A DNA stretch of 20,178 nt from a virus. The position numbers and the translations under genes are program-made. The stretch covers positions 1 to 20,178 of IMG/VR virus record IMGVR_UViG_3300025872_000400; one strand, 5' to 3'. Below the pieces are notes generated by a model. The model was not told the origin of the DNA. It ran no database searches and saw only the letters and a list, made by a program, of their open reading frames with translations. The first letter of the stretch is position 1. Each line of letters begins with the position of its first letter. Shown piece by piece: positions 1 to 6,987 of the stretch.

Positions 1-102
1 TCACCACGTCCACCACCGCCACCGCCGCCACCGCGTCGAGCCGTCGTTTCGCGCCTCGCCGTCTCGCGACTTCGCAATCTCTTTGATCTGAATGACAGCC
101 AT
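1..102 (-). CDS. Short ORF downstream of tape measure (33 aa, possibly a truncated tail gene)
   Basis: An ATG at 102 is preceded by GGGAGCCAAGG, a good ribosome binding site, and reads MAVIQIKEIAKSRDGEARND before passing into a GGC/GGT-rich tract (about 1-35) and stopping with TGA at the window edge. The first 20 residues look like a genuine structural protein start. The C-terminus (arginine and tryptophan only) looks like a simple-sequence tract read in the wrong frame; in the +1 frame the same tract codes for a run of glycines. It follows the tape measure gene, where a distal tail or baseplate gene is expected. It may be a real mini-protein, or a gene broken by an indel in the repeat tract. 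Function unknown. Confidence 0.35.
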   Translation of the reverse strand: MAVIQIKEIAKSRDGEARNDGSTRWRRWRWWTW

Positions 103-114
103 CCTTGGCTCCCA

Positions 115-174
115 GTTCGTAGTTCCGCCTTGAGGCGGCTGCATCCCTCACCGCCTAAAGGCGGAACTACGAAC
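115..174. repeat. Palindromic element family B, copy B1
   Basis: Arms GTTCGTAGTTCCGCCTT and AAGGCGGAACTACGAAC flank a short loop. It fills the spacer between the tape measure stop (174-176, at the edge of the element) and the next ATG at 102. The same arms recur at 3362, 4968 and 13909. Confidence 0.9.
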
Positions 175-1580
175 TACCGCACGCCCACCGCTGCAACTTC
201 AGCGTTCTCGATGTTGCGATTCAGCCGAGCCGCTTCATCTGCCGCACGCTTGGCCTCGTCGTACTGCTTTTTGGAGATCTGATACTGTCGATCCGCCTGC
301 TGATTGCCGGCCGCTGCAAACAACGTCTTGAAGAACTCACCCGATCCAGCCGTGATCGCACCCGCGCCACGCTGACCGATTCGTCGCTCGCGATCTCGAA
401 AGCGGCTCTGATCCTCCCACTCTTTTTTCTGCTGAGCCGCAACAGCCGCGTCGTTTCCGCTGACGTAGTTCGGGTCGTTCGGATCAGCAGAACTGCCGTC
501 GAAAAAGAACGTGCCGCCGTTTCCCTTCTTGAGCTTCGGACCTTTCTCGAACTCCCGCTTTGTTGCAGCCAGAGCCTTTGAAAGTTCCGCAAGCTGATCC
601 GCCGACTCTTTCAGGTTCTCGTTCCAAGTCGTCACCGACACTTGATTGAACTGGCCGCCCGCAAACGCTGTGCGCGACTGCTGAGCCTGAAACTCTTTTT
701 GCGTCTTGTCCCAACCCTTCATTTCCAGTGCCGTGTCGCCGCTTTCGACATCGCCGAGAACGCTCGTGCGGAAGCCGTGGACCTGATCAATCAGCGTCTG
801 TAGCCAGCCTTTGACGTTCAGCTTCTCAAGAAACAGCGTTGCGATGCCGCCGAGCGTCAGGCCGATCTCATCTTTGAACGTGCTCCACAGTCCGGTGAGC
901 GTCGTCGATTGTGTCGCTGCCATATCGTGGAAGCGTCCGCCAGCAGACGTGGCATCGACGAACGCTTGCCGCACTTCATCGAACGAAATTTTCCCGTCCT
1001 CCATGCGTTTCTTTAGCTCGGCCATTGTCTCGCCCGTGCGACGGCTGATCTCTTGCAGCGGGTTGAAGCCGGCGTTGATCAACTGCAACAAGTCCTGACC
1101 CATCAGCCGGCCGGTCGAAGCGATCTGACCGTAAGCCAGGCTGATGCGACCGAGCTTCTCTTCGCTCCCCATCGCGACATCACCGAGCATCATCAGATCG
1201 GGAATCACGCTTTTCGCGTTCACGCCGAAGTTGAGCAGCATCTGCGCCGCGTCGCGGACTCCGCCTTGTGAGTACGGCGTTTTCGAGGCGTACTGCGTGA
1301 GACCGCCGAGCATCGACTTCGCCGCATCCGCGCTGCCGAGCAACGTCGTGAACGACGCTTGAGCCATCTCGCTTTGAGCGGCCACTTCCACGCCCCACTT
1401 CGCCGCCGCCATCACCGACAGGCCGGCCGTCGCCGCCGCCGCGAATCCGAGCAGCTTGCCGCCGACCGCCGAAGCGACCGAACCCAACCCACCAACCTCT
1501 TGACGGACCTGCTGCGCCCCGCTCGAAAACTGAGCGTGATTCATTCGCAGCCCGATCACGATGTCGCCAAGAGTCGCCAT
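174..1580 (-). CDS. Tail tape measure protein
   Basis: A 468-aa protein expected to set tail length and to assist DNA ejection through the membrane. The N-terminal ~230 residues have the usual tape measure pattern: MATLGDIVIGLRMNHAQFSSG, an Ala/Gly-rich hydrophobic segment at about residues 32-58, then a conserved-looking domain with TPYSQGGVRDAAQMLLNFG and GQDLLQLINAGFNPLQEISRR. The C-terminal part is charged and helical, ending in a likely coiled coil. It directly follows the G/G-T chaperone genes, the canonical position. The start ATG at 1580 has CAGGAAACCT upstream. 468 aa is short for this family; at roughly 1.5 angstrom per residue it would imply a tail of about 70 nm (inference). The stop codon lies on the edge of palindromic element B1, so the original C-terminus may have been altered. 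Confidence 0.88.
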   Translation of the reverse strand: MATLGDIVIGLRMNHAQFSSGAQQVRQEVGGLGSVASAVGGKLLGFAAAATAGLSVMAAAKWGVEVAAQSEMAQASFTTLLGSADAAKSMLGGLTQYASKTPYSQGGVRDAAQMLLNFGVNAKSVIPDLMMLGDVAMGSEEKLGRISLAYGQIASTGRLMGQDLLQLINAGFNPLQEISRRTGETMAELKKRMEDGKISFDEVRQAFVDATSAGGRFHDMAATQSTTLTGLWSTFKDEIGLTLGGIATLFLEKLNVKGWLQTLIDQVHGFRTSVLGDVESGDTALEMKGWDKTQKEFQAQQSRTAFAGGQFNQVSVTTWNENLKESADQLAELSKALAATKREFEKGPKLKKGNGGTFFFDGSSADPNDPNYVSGNDAAVAAQQKKEWEDQSRFRDRERRIGQRGAGAITAGSGEFFKTLFAAAGNQQADRQYQISKKQYDEAKRAADEAARLNRNIENAEVAAVGVR

Positions 1581-1594
1581 AGGTTTCCTGAAAC

Positions 1595-1625
1595 GACTTC
1601 CGAAGTCTCAAAGACTTCGGAAGTC
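1595..1625. repeat. Palindromic element family A, copy A1
   Basis: GACTTCCGAAGTC, spacer TCAAA, then GACTTCGGAAGTC. Each 13-nt half is itself a palindrome with one central base and the whole is an inverted repeat. It occupies the spacer between the tape measure start and the stop of the T frame. The adjoining 1622-1640 sequence (agtctgctcgtcaaatcac) is repeated exactly at 2404-2422. Confidence 0.93.
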
Positions 1626-1636
1626 TGCTCGTCAAA

Positions 1637-1966
1637 TCACACCCCAAACGCCATTCGGAAGAAATCAAACGTCTCTTCCGCCGTCATCACGTCTTGTTCT
1701 CGAATCACCTCGTCGCCGCCGTCGAATCCCCACGCTCGCAGAACTTCATCCACGTCGCACGGTTCGCCGCCGAACGCCGTGATCGCACTCAGCACCGTGG
1801 CCATTTGCTCGGCCGGCTTGATCGTGCCGAACGGCCGCAATCTCGCGAACGCTTGCCACTCGGCGAACTGTTCCGGAGTCAGCTCGTCGAGCATCCGATC
1901 CACATCGAGCCGCCCGACCGACTGCGCTAGCTCGAAGGCGAACAGACGGCTCGGACGGCCTCGGAG
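1637..1966 (-). CDS. Tail assembly chaperone, T-like extension expressed by -1 frameshift
   Basis: An open frame with no stop between the slippery site at 1966-1972 and TGA at 1637-1639 encodes about 109 residues, including MLDELTPEQFAEWQAFARLRPFG. The helix followed by a WQAFxRLxPFG-type segment is typical of the T domain of lambda-like G-T tail assembly chaperones. It is offset by -1 from the G gene, so a ribosome that slips on A AAA AAC would make a G-T fusion of about 230 aa (121 residues from G plus 109). An internal GTG at 1903 could in principle start an 88-aa product, but the family precedent, the uninterrupted frame back to the slip site and the lack of a clear ribosome binding site favour frameshifting. 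Role: recruits tail tube subunits onto the tape measure during assembly. Confidence 0.82.
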   Translation of the reverse strand, partial: LRGRPSRLFAFELAQSVGRLDVDRMLDELTPEQFAEWQAFARLRPFGTIKPAEQMATVLSAITAFGGEPCDVDEVLRAWGFDGGDEVIREQDVMTAEETFDFFRMAFGV

Positions 1967-2328
1967 TTTTTTAAGAGTCGCTCCAAATCGCCTCGGTCAA
2001 ACCCGACGTGCGAATTGACCTGCCGATGAATGATCTCGATCACCTTGGAATCGAGCCCACGCACGCGATCGAGATCCGCATCCGTGAACAACGGCGAGCC
2101 TTTTTCATCGCAGACGCAAGCGATCACGAGCCGCGCCTTGGCCGTCTTCAGCCGCTCATCATCGACCTTGTCGAGTTCGTCGGTCAGAACCGACGCCTCG
2201 AAGTCGTCTTTTTCGCGAGCGGTCATCGACCGCATGAACGCTCGAATCTTCCATTGATCGAGACCGGCAATTGGCTCAATTCGCCGAGTCGCCGCTGCCG
2301 TGAAAAAGTCCGTCGCACTCGATCCCAT
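1927..2328 (-). CDS. Tail assembly chaperone, G-like
   Basis: A 133-aa protein starting with ATG at 2328 (MGSSATDFFTAAATRRIEP), preceded by a GGGCAAAAGC stretch. It lies between the tail tube region and the tape measure gene, where the lambda gpG equivalent is always found. Most of the protein is helical and charged (ATDFF..., EKDDFEASVLTDELDK..., DLERLLKNS). Only the last 12 residues follow the slippery sequence, so the 0-frame product stops soon after the frameshift signal. An in-frame upstream extension to 2505 would read through palindromic element A2 and is rejected as the start. As in lambda, both the short G form and a minor G-T fusion are expected. Confidence 0.82.
   Translation of the reverse strand: MGSSATDFFTAAATRRIEPIAGLDQWKIRAFMRSMTAREKDDFEASVLTDELDKVDDERLKTAKARLVIACVCDEKGSPLFTDADLDRVRGLDSKVIEIIHRQVNSHVGFDRGDLERLLKNSEAVRAVCSPSS
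1966..1972 (-). promoter_or_regulatory. Programmed -1 ribosomal frameshift slippery heptamer (A AAA AAC)
   Basis: Read on the minus strand in the G frame the codons are CTC TTA AAA AAC TCC, so the heptamer A AAA AAC is positioned exactly as X XXY YYZ in frame 0. After a -1 slip the frame continues AAA AAA CTC CGA ... into the T-like ORF without a stop. The 0 frame ends at TAG 1927-1929. I could not identify a convincing downstream pseudoknot by eye, though the following 40 nt are G+C rich. Confidence 0.85.
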
Positions 2329-2358
2329 GCTTTTGCCCTTGTCAGTGGTCAGTTGCCA

Positions 2359-2389
2359 GACTTCCGAAGTCTCAAACACTTCGGAAGTC
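2359..2389. repeat. Palindromic element family A, copy A2
   Basis: Same 13+5+13 structure, with one mismatch (CACTTC instead of GACTTC in the second half). It lies in the 91-nt spacer between the G start and the stop of the upstream gene. It is followed by a second partial motif (gaagtctgctcgtcaaatcac, ending 2422) identical to the flank of A1. Confidence 0.9.
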
Positions 2390-2419
2390 TGGTCGTCTGG
2401 TCGAAGTCTGCTCGTCAAA

Positions 2420-2827
2420 TCACGCTCCCGGCCCGACCGCTTCCATCTTCGCGCGTTTCTTCGCTCGGTCGGCCTTGAACTCTTTGACCTGCTCATCGGT
2501 CGCATCCAACGCCGCGATGCCAGTCGCTTGAGCGACTTCCAATCGCTCGGCCCGCACCTTCAGACGGTCGAGCTTCGCGAGCTTGTTGGCACACACACGG
2601 TCGATGCACTCTTGATCGACCGGCTCAGCGATCCCCATTTCCACCAGCCGCCAGGCTTCCGGGTGATCGATAACGGTCCCGATCGTGCCAACCACGCGAC
2701 TCCGCCGGCGAAACTCTTCGCCGTTGATCTTGCCCGACAGTTGCAGATGGATCAGATTTTTGAAGTCGTCGATCGACTTGATGTCCGGATGCGTGATCTC
2801 ACGCTCAACAATCAATTTCGCTTTCAT
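2420..2827 (-). CDS. Conserved-position tail-region protein of unknown function (135 aa)
   Basis: ATG at 2827 with AAGGAAG upstream; the product begins MKAKLIVEREITHPDIKSID. The N-terminal two thirds look globular (FKNLIHLQLSGKINGEEFRRRSR, HPEAWRLVEMGIAEP) and the C-terminal third is a charged helix rich in Lys, Arg, Glu and Asp (LDRLKVRAERLEVAQ... KEFKADRAKKRAKME), possibly a coiled coil. It lies between the tail tube gene and the G/G-T chaperone pair, a slot that in other siphoviruses often holds a small accessory tail or chaperone gene. No family is recognised. The stop TGA lies at the boundary of a sequence duplicated at the end of the T frame, next to element A2. Confidence 0.7.
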   Translation of the reverse strand: MKAKLIVEREITHPDIKSIDDFKNLIHLQLSGKINGEEFRRRSRVVGTIGTVIDHPEAWRLVEMGIAEPVDQECIDRVCANKLAKLDRLKVRAERLEVAQATGIAALDATDEQVKEFKADRAKKRAKMEAVGPGA

Positions 2828-2844
2828 TTCGGCTTCCTTGCCTC

Positions 2845-2930
2845 GTAGGGTGGGTCCACCATCGGGCGACCCACCATTCTGGTTACGTTTGTCCTTCGTG
2901 GTGGGTCGCCCGTTGGTTGACCCACACTAC
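2845..2930. repeat. Palindromic element family C, copy C1 (diverged)
   Basis: Starts GTAGGGTGGGTCCACCATC and ends GGTTGACCCACACTAC, with complementary ACCCACCA and TGGTGGGT parts inside. It is the most diverged full-length copy. It fills the spacer between the tail tube stop at 2933 and the next gene. Confidence 0.8.
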
Positions 2931-2932
2931 GG

Positions 2933-3349
2933 CTACACCGTCAGCACCGGCGAGCCGTCGATCGATGCCTTGAACTTGCCCTTCAGCCCGTCGTTCATTT
3001 TCACGATCGGCTTGAACTCCGCTCCGGCCGTCACGAAGTCGATCTCGGACGCTCCCGTGTTCACGAAGACGACCTGACAAGTCCCTTTCGCCGGAGTCGT
3101 CACCAACGCCAGCAACGCGGCGTGATTGGCCAAGTCCGGATCCCAGAAGACTTCCGCGTCGAGATCGTCGCCGGCCACGTAGCCGGTCAAATCCCGTTCC
3201 TCGCCGACGCCCGATTGATCAAGCGTCATGGCCTCGAAGTCCGAAGACTTCCAGCCTGGCGGACTCAGATCGACGCACTGCGCGATCGTGGTCATCACCG
3301 AGGAAATGCTGAGCTGAAACAGAGTCCCTTTGGATTTTGCACGTGCCAT
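2933..3349 (-). CDS. Major tail tube protein (putative)
   Basis: A 138-aa protein, MARAKSKGTLFQLSISSVMTT..., with a strong ribosome binding site (AAGGAGGAATC) before ATG 3349. The sequence alternates short beta strands and turns, with a conserved-looking core (DFEAMTLDQSG, ERDLTGYVAGDDLDAEVFWDPDLANHAALLAL, CQVVFVNTGASEIDFVTAGAEFK) and the closing DGLKGKFKASIDGSPVLT expected of small siphoviral tube proteins. It sits after the head-tail joining genes and before the chaperones and tape measure, as expected. It should polymerise as stacked hexameric rings around the tape measure. Family assignment rests on pattern and position rather than a diagnostic motif. Confidence 0.78.
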   Translation of the reverse strand: MARAKSKGTLFQLSISSVMTTIAQCVDLSPPGWKSSDFEAMTLDQSGVGEERDLTGYVAGDDLDAEVFWDPDLANHAALLALVTTPAKGTCQVVFVNTGASEIDFVTAGAEFKPIVKMNDGLKGKFKASIDGSPVLTV

Positions 3350-3361
3350 GATTCCTCCTTG

Positions 3362-3433
3362 GTTCGTAGTTCCGCCTTCAGGCGGTCCTGTCGTCGTTTC
3401 CTCAATGCACCGCCTGAAGGCGGGACTACAAAC
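3362..3433. repeat. Palindromic element family B, copy B2
   Basis: Starts GTTCGTAGTTCCGCCTTCAG and ends CGGGACTACAAAC, loop of about 30 nt including CTCAATGCACCGCC, which is shared with B3. The stop TAG of the upstream gene (3426-3428) lies inside the element. Confidence 0.92.
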
Positions 3434-3893
3434 TCGTCACATCCTCACGCCAGCCAACGCGCGCCCGGATCACGCGCGGCCGATCCGTGTTCCCGTGCCC
3501 GATGTCCTCTTCCGGGTCGTCGAACTCAGCCAAAACATCGACTTGCTCAATTGTCACCGTCGCCGCGCCGCCGGTCTCCGGATTCGTCACGCTGACCGTG
3601 CCGCCGTTGCGAATGCCGTGCAGCACTTGCCGAGCGACCTTCGCCAACACCTGAGCCTCTTCCTTCAGCAGCGCGTGAGCGACAAACTCAAAATGAGGAA
3701 ATTGCAAATCGCATTCGGTGCCGTCGAGTTCCTGATTTCGCCGCGCGTCCGCCTGAAACGGCCGCTCGATCGTCAGCGCCGGCAGATCGTCCACATCGAC
3801 GAAGTGCCGCTCGCCAACGAGCACGCGCGTCCCGACAATCGCCGTGATCGCGGTCTTCGACAGGAACTTCGTTTGCAACGCCTGCTCAATCAT
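3426..3893 (-). CDS. Tail completion / terminator protein (DUF3168, gp17-like)
   Basis: A 155-aa protein starting at ATG 3893 (MIEQALQTKFLSKTAITAIVG) with GGGGTGAC upstream. The pattern matches the DUF3168/gp17 family: an N-terminal helix, AIVGTRVLVGER, a strand with LPALTIERP, a central region about a test value (LDGTECDLQFPHFEFVAHA) followed by a helix (EEAQVLAKVARQVLHGI), then C-terminal beta strands ending RPRVIRARVGWRED. This protein caps the tail at the head-proximal end. Genes of this type lie between gp10-like and tail tube genes, as here. The last two residues and the TAG stop derive from or abut element B2. Confidence 0.75.
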   Translation of the reverse strand: MIEQALQTKFLSKTAITAIVGTRVLVGERHFVDVDDLPALTIERPFQADARRNQELDGTECDLQFPHFEFVAHALLKEEAQVLAKVARQVLHGIRNGGTVSVTNPETGGAATVTIEQVDVLAEFDDPEEDIGHGNTDRPRVIRARVGWREDVTSL

Positions 3894-3936
3894 GTCACCC
3901 CGATCGAAGACTTCCGTTCCGAAGACTCGTTCCAAA

Positions 3937-3967
3937 GACTTCCGAAGTCTTCAAGACTTCGGAAGTC
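3937..3967. repeat. Palindromic element family A, copy A3
   Basis: GACTTCCGAAGTC, spacer TTCAA, GACTTCGGAAGTC; perfect. Nearby fragments (gaagacttccgttccgaagac at 3906 and cggaagtctgtc at about 3974) look like degenerate partial copies of the same motif. Confidence 0.93.
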
Positions 3968-3998
3968 TGTCAGCGGAAGTCTGTCCGTCTCATGTTTC

Positions 3999-4628
3999 CT
4001 ATTTCGCCAACTGCTGGACTTCGCGTTCCATTTCGTTTCGAGTCAACGTGTCGATCTGCCGGGTTGAATTCGACAGGCTGCGGAATGACGGTTCGAGCGG
4101 AACCAACCGGCCGGCGCGTTGGACTTTCTTGCCAGTCGCTTTGCGAGTGTTTCCCGATTTGCGGCTGCCGGTTGAACGCTCATCCGTGCCCAATCCAAAC
4201 CAGTGCGCGTTATTTGACGAGATGCCGACACCTTCCTTGGATTTCCGCTGCGAATTGGCTTTTCTTCCCACCGAGAATCCTGCCTTCGCAGTCATCTCGG
4301 TTTTGCTTTGCTTTTTGACCTTGCTTCCAACGGTCAGAGCCATCGCCTGCGCAACCGAGCGATGTCCCATCCGTTTGGAACGTGCGCTTTGCGGATAAGT
4401 CGAGTTCCTCCGCGTCATATTCCGTTCTTCGGTCTCCACCAATTTCATCTGCGCTTTCAGTGCCTTGGTGACGACTCGCGAAACGCCGGCCTTCGACAGT
4501 TCTTCCAGCCGATCCATGATCGGATCGATGTTGTGAGCGATCTGATACTTGGCCTTGAACTTCAAGGCCGGAATCCTCCGAGCCTTGAACTTCACCGCCG
4601 ACCACTCCGCCCGTGACACCGCAGACAT
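3999..4628 (-). CDS. HK97 gp10-like tail component / minor structural protein
   Basis: A 209-aa basic protein, start ATG 4628 (MSAVSRAEWSAVKFKARRIP), overlapping the previous stop as TGATG (one base shared), so translation is coupled. After an N-terminal helix (DPIMDRLEELSKAGVSRVVTKALKAQMKLVE) it is very Lys/Arg/Ser rich and contains NNAHWFGLGTDER, which resembles the aromatic-x-GT-x-R signature of gp10-type proteins. The C-terminus is a charged helix (TRQIDTLTRNEMEREVQQLAK). Position between the gp16-like adaptor and the DUF3168-like protein supports the assignment. The longer in-frame ORF to 4847 only reads backwards over the adaptor gene and is rejected. Confidence 0.68.
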   Translation of the reverse strand: MSAVSRAEWSAVKFKARRIPALKFKAKYQIAHNIDPIMDRLEELSKAGVSRVVTKALKAQMKLVETEERNMTRRNSTYPQSARSKRMGHRSVAQAMALTVGSKVKKQSKTEMTAKAGFSVGRKANSQRKSKEGVGISSNNAHWFGLGTDERSTGSRKSGNTRKATGKKVQRAGRLVPLEPSFRSLSNSTRQIDTLTRNEMEREVQQLAK

Positions 4629-4966
4629 CAGTACCTCGTCAACATCTCGATCTCGCGGCGGTCCTCTTCGTGAGGAAACGCCGCGAGAATCGACAGTTTC
4701 AAACTTCCCCAAGAAATTCGCATCTCGCTGGTGATAGCTTCCGTTTCGCTGCTCCGAATCACCTGAATTCTGTGAGAGACATCCGCATCGACCACGCCGG
4801 CCCGAGTAAACTCCTTTGTTCCGCGGGGAATAATCCGAGCGAAACATTGAAAGTGCGTTTCCCAGTTGTCGTCATCCTCCAGATCGACCTCTTGCAACGT
4901 GTTGAGCGTTGGCGAGGCGACGATTTTTTGAATCGTGATTCGTTCGGAGTAGTTGGAAAGTTTCAT
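4628..4966 (-). CDS. Head-tail adaptor (SPP1 gp16 / phage head-tail joining family)
   Basis: A 112-aa protein from ATG 4966 (MKLSNYSERITIQKIV). It shows the family pattern of a first strand with RITIQ, then WETHFQCFARIIPRGTKEFTRAG, the strand pair VSHRIQVIRSS, and EMRISWGSLKLSILAAF. It should bind below the connector to prepare the neck for tail attachment. It comes directly after the gp6-like connector. The start codon is only one base from palindromic element B3, and the only purine-rich stretch upstream (GAAGGCGGAAC) lies inside the element, so B3 may now supply the ribosome binding site. The ORF extension to 5467 is out of frame over the connector gene and rejected. Confidence 0.82.
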   Translation of the reverse strand: MKLSNYSERITIQKIVASPTLNTLQEVDLEDDDNWETHFQCFARIIPRGTKEFTRAGVVDADVSHRIQVIRSSETEAITSEMRISWGSLKLSILAAFPHEEDRREIEMLTRY

Positions 4967-4967
4967 C

Positions 4968-5039
4968 GTTCGTAGTTCCGCCTTCAGGCGGTCCTGTTGT
5001 CGTGCGCTCAATGCACCGCCTGAAGGCGGAACTACGAAC
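4968..5039. repeat. Palindromic element family B, copy B3
   Basis: Starts GTTCGTAGTTCCGCCTTCAG and ends GAAGGCGGAACTACGAAC; loop shares GGTCCTGT.GTCGT and CTCAATGCACCGCC with B2. It contains the TAG stop of the connector gene (5032-5034) and ends one base before the adaptor ATG. Confidence 0.93.
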
Positions 5040-5637
5040 AAACCTCCGCGATTCGGTCGTCTCGCAGCTTCCACGGAGCGAGCAGCGACTTGAGCGTTCG
5101 GCTGCGGATCGTGTCGGTTCCGCCGAGCGCCACGTCGTTCTCGATCCCTTCGTACATCCAACCGGCCAGCAGCATGACCGCCGTCCGCAGGTCGTTCGGA
5201 ACGCTGGCCGAAGTCGCTCCGAAGCCGCACACAAACTGCACTTGGACGCTGTCCACAAAGTCGCGGCAGGCCGGCCACAGTGTTCCGTAGCTCGGCACAA
5301 TCAGGCCCGGTTCGTTTTTCGTGCTGACGACGTAATCGGCCGAGTCCAGCGTGATCGTGTCGCCGTCGCTGTCGAGATACGTCACCGAGGAAACCGACGC
5401 GAGCGACCCACGCGGCAGCACGATCGGAGCGTCGCCAGACGGGAACCGGTTGAGCGTGATCTTCCAAGTCTGAGTGATCAGCGCTCGCCAGCAGATTTCC
5501 TCAACGTGCCGAGTCGCCGCGTTGAGTAGTTGCGTCAGATAGGTGTCAAAGTCGCTCGAATCAATGCGGCAATGCGCCTTCAGCTCGGTCAGCGAGACCG
5601 GCAAAGCCGCAGGAGCAGTGATCAGCGTCAGAGACAT
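5032..5637 (-). CDS. Head-tail connector protein (gp6-like)
   Basis: A 201-aa protein, MSLTLITAPAALPVSLTELKAHCRIDSSDFD..., with the diagnostic features of the HK97 gp6 / Phage_connect_1 type family: LPVSLTELKAHCRID followed by a short helix (DTYLTQLLNAATRHVEEICWRAL), the beta portion TQTWKITLNRFP...PIVLPRGSLASVSSVTYLDSDGD, and the C-terminal helix VPNDLRTAVMLLAGWMYEGIE. It forms the ring attached to the portal. It normally follows the capsid gene directly; here about 5.3 kb of other virion genes intervene. The TAG stop and the last residues (EVCS) are within element B3. The start ATG 5637 lies 3 nt after the stop of the upstream gene, with no strong Shine-Dalgarno. Confidence 0.88.
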   Translation of the reverse strand: MSLTLITAPAALPVSLTELKAHCRIDSSDFDTYLTQLLNAATRHVEEICWRALITQTWKITLNRFPSGDAPIVLPRGSLASVSSVTYLDSDGDTITLDSADYVVSTKNEPGLIVPSYGTLWPACRDFVDSVQVQFVCGFGATSASVPNDLRTAVMLLAGWMYEGIENDVALGGTDTIRSRTLKSLLAPWKLRDDRIAEVCS

Positions 5638-5640
5638 TGT

Positions 5641-6987
5641 TTAGCCCACGATCGAAGGCAGTTCAAAAGGTTCGTCATCCGGCGGTACGGTGAAATACTT
5701 TTTGACGGTTCCGACAAGCATCTCGTACTCACCGCCCTGAATCAGTCCTGTAAATTCGACATACCCGAGCGCGTCGGACGTGTCCGAGCGATAGCCATCG
5801 TCGGCGATCACACCCGACCCCGGAGCCGTGATCTGTCGCACCTGCACCACCACGTTTGCGACTCGCACGCCGGCCGATTCCGCCCAGCCTCGCCCCGTCG
5901 CATAGCCGGGATCACTGGCCGTCGTCGCCAACTGCGACATCGAATACGTTTGAGTTTCAGTACCATTGACGATCAAGGTCGTCGGCGTGAACGAGTAGCC
6001 CGACCGCGTAATCGTGACGCTGTAGGTGGCGTCATCGAGCGAAAAGGTTGCGACGCCACTTGCGTTGGTCGTCGCCAGGAATGAAGACGCTCCGCTCGTC
6101 AGTCGAACGGTCGCGCTTTCCAGAACGGTCGTACCATCGTTCACTGTGATCGTGACCGATCGTGCTCCAGTTCCCGATCCCGTGTCAATCTCAGAAACTG
6201 CCTCAGACATCGCTTCCAGTGAGTCTGTCACTTCACTGAAGGTTCCGCTCCCGTTGCCAGTCGCCCGCAGTTCTGTGCGTGCGGTCGTGTTACCGGTTTG
6301 CTTGCCGGCCATCAAACCGAGCCACTGAGCCAGCGACGTAATCCCGCTGAAAAGCGTCGCCGTGATCCGAGTCACAAGGTTGCCAGTGTCGGCCTTCACG
6401 GCCGCGATGTCTGCGGAGACTGATACACCGGCTGGCGTTCCGATCTTCGTGTTGATCGCGTCAACGCTGGTCTGACTGGCTCTCGCATCCAGAATCACGT
6501 CGAGCCGTCCGCCGTCGGCCCAATCGGTTTGCAGTTCGTTCGTGTCGGCGAGGATTGCGGCGATCTCTGTGTCGAGGAAGTCGTCGATCGCGTCAACGCT
6601 CGCTTGCGTCGCGAGTGCCGCCTGATAATTCACCACGTCCAACTCAAACTCCAGTAACACCGGCAGCATGTTGGTCGCCCCATAAATTACGACCTCGGCC
6701 CATTTCGCACTTGCCGCGAGCACGGCATCAGGAATTCCGACCTCGTATCCACCTGTGACCGGCCCACCGTCGGCAATGAATCCGCCGCTCGTGAACGTGC
6801 CGACCGTTGCTGTTGCGAGCGTGATCGTCGTCCAAGAATTCTGCCCTTCGCGACGATACTTCGCGGCGAGTCCGCTGCTGTTGTAGACCAGCGAACCGAG
6901 GCCCGCCCCCGTTGTTGAAGACGTGTCTTGAATGAAGATCGGCACCGTGATTGACGTGCTGCCGGCGGTTATTTTTCTGCGACTCAT
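5641..6987 (-). CDS. Putative adhesin/fibre protein with coiled hinge and Ig/regulatory-like beta-sandwich
   Basis: A 448-aa protein starting at ATG 6987, overlapping the upstream gene by 4 nt (ATGA). The N-terminal ~120 residues form a beta domain resembling phage baseplate/BppU-type N-termini (ITVPIFIQDTSSTTG, GLAAKYRREG, GGYEVGIPDAVLA). A helical hinge follows with alternating short repeats (ASVDAIDDFLDTEIAAILAD and LDVILDARASQTSVDAI), typical of fibre shafts. Then comes a carboxypeptidase-regulatory-like sandwich (SVTITVNDGTTVLESATVRL, TTNASGVATFSLDDATYSVT) and a C-terminal beta-rich domain. I infer a surface-exposed virion protein for attachment. The ORF extension to 7191 overlaps the previous gene in an Arg-rich shadow frame and is rejected. 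Confidence 0.72.
   Translation of the reverse strand: MSRRKITAGSTSITVPIFIQDTSSTTGAGLGSLVYNSSGLAAKYRREGQNSWTTITLATATVGTFTSGGFIADGGPVTGGYEVGIPDAVLAASAKWAEVVIYGATNMLPVLLEFELDVVNYQAALATQASVDAIDDFLDTEIAAILADTNELQTDWADGGRLDVILDARASQTSVDAINTKIGTPAGVSVSADIAAVKADTGNLVTRITATLFSGITSLAQWLGLMAGKQTGNTTARTELRATGNGSGTFSEVTDSLEAMSEAVSEIDTGSGTGARSVTITVNDGTTVLESATVRLTSGASSFLATTNASGVATFSLDDATYSVTITRSGYSFTPTTLIVNGTETQTYSMSQLATTASDPGYATGRGWAESAGVRVANVVVQVRQITAPGSGVIADDGYRSDTSDALGYVEFTGLIQGGEYEMLVGTVKKYFTVPPDDEPFELPSIVG

Noticed and set aside
1637-1903. Separate 88-aa gene starting at GTG 1903
   Set aside because: The frame is open back to the slippery site and the family uses -1 frameshifting, so an independent start is less likely, though not excluded.
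3999-4847. Longer version of the gp10-like gene starting at 4847
   Set aside because: The extension lies over the head-tail adaptor gene in another frame; ATG 4628 with TGATG coupling is better supported.
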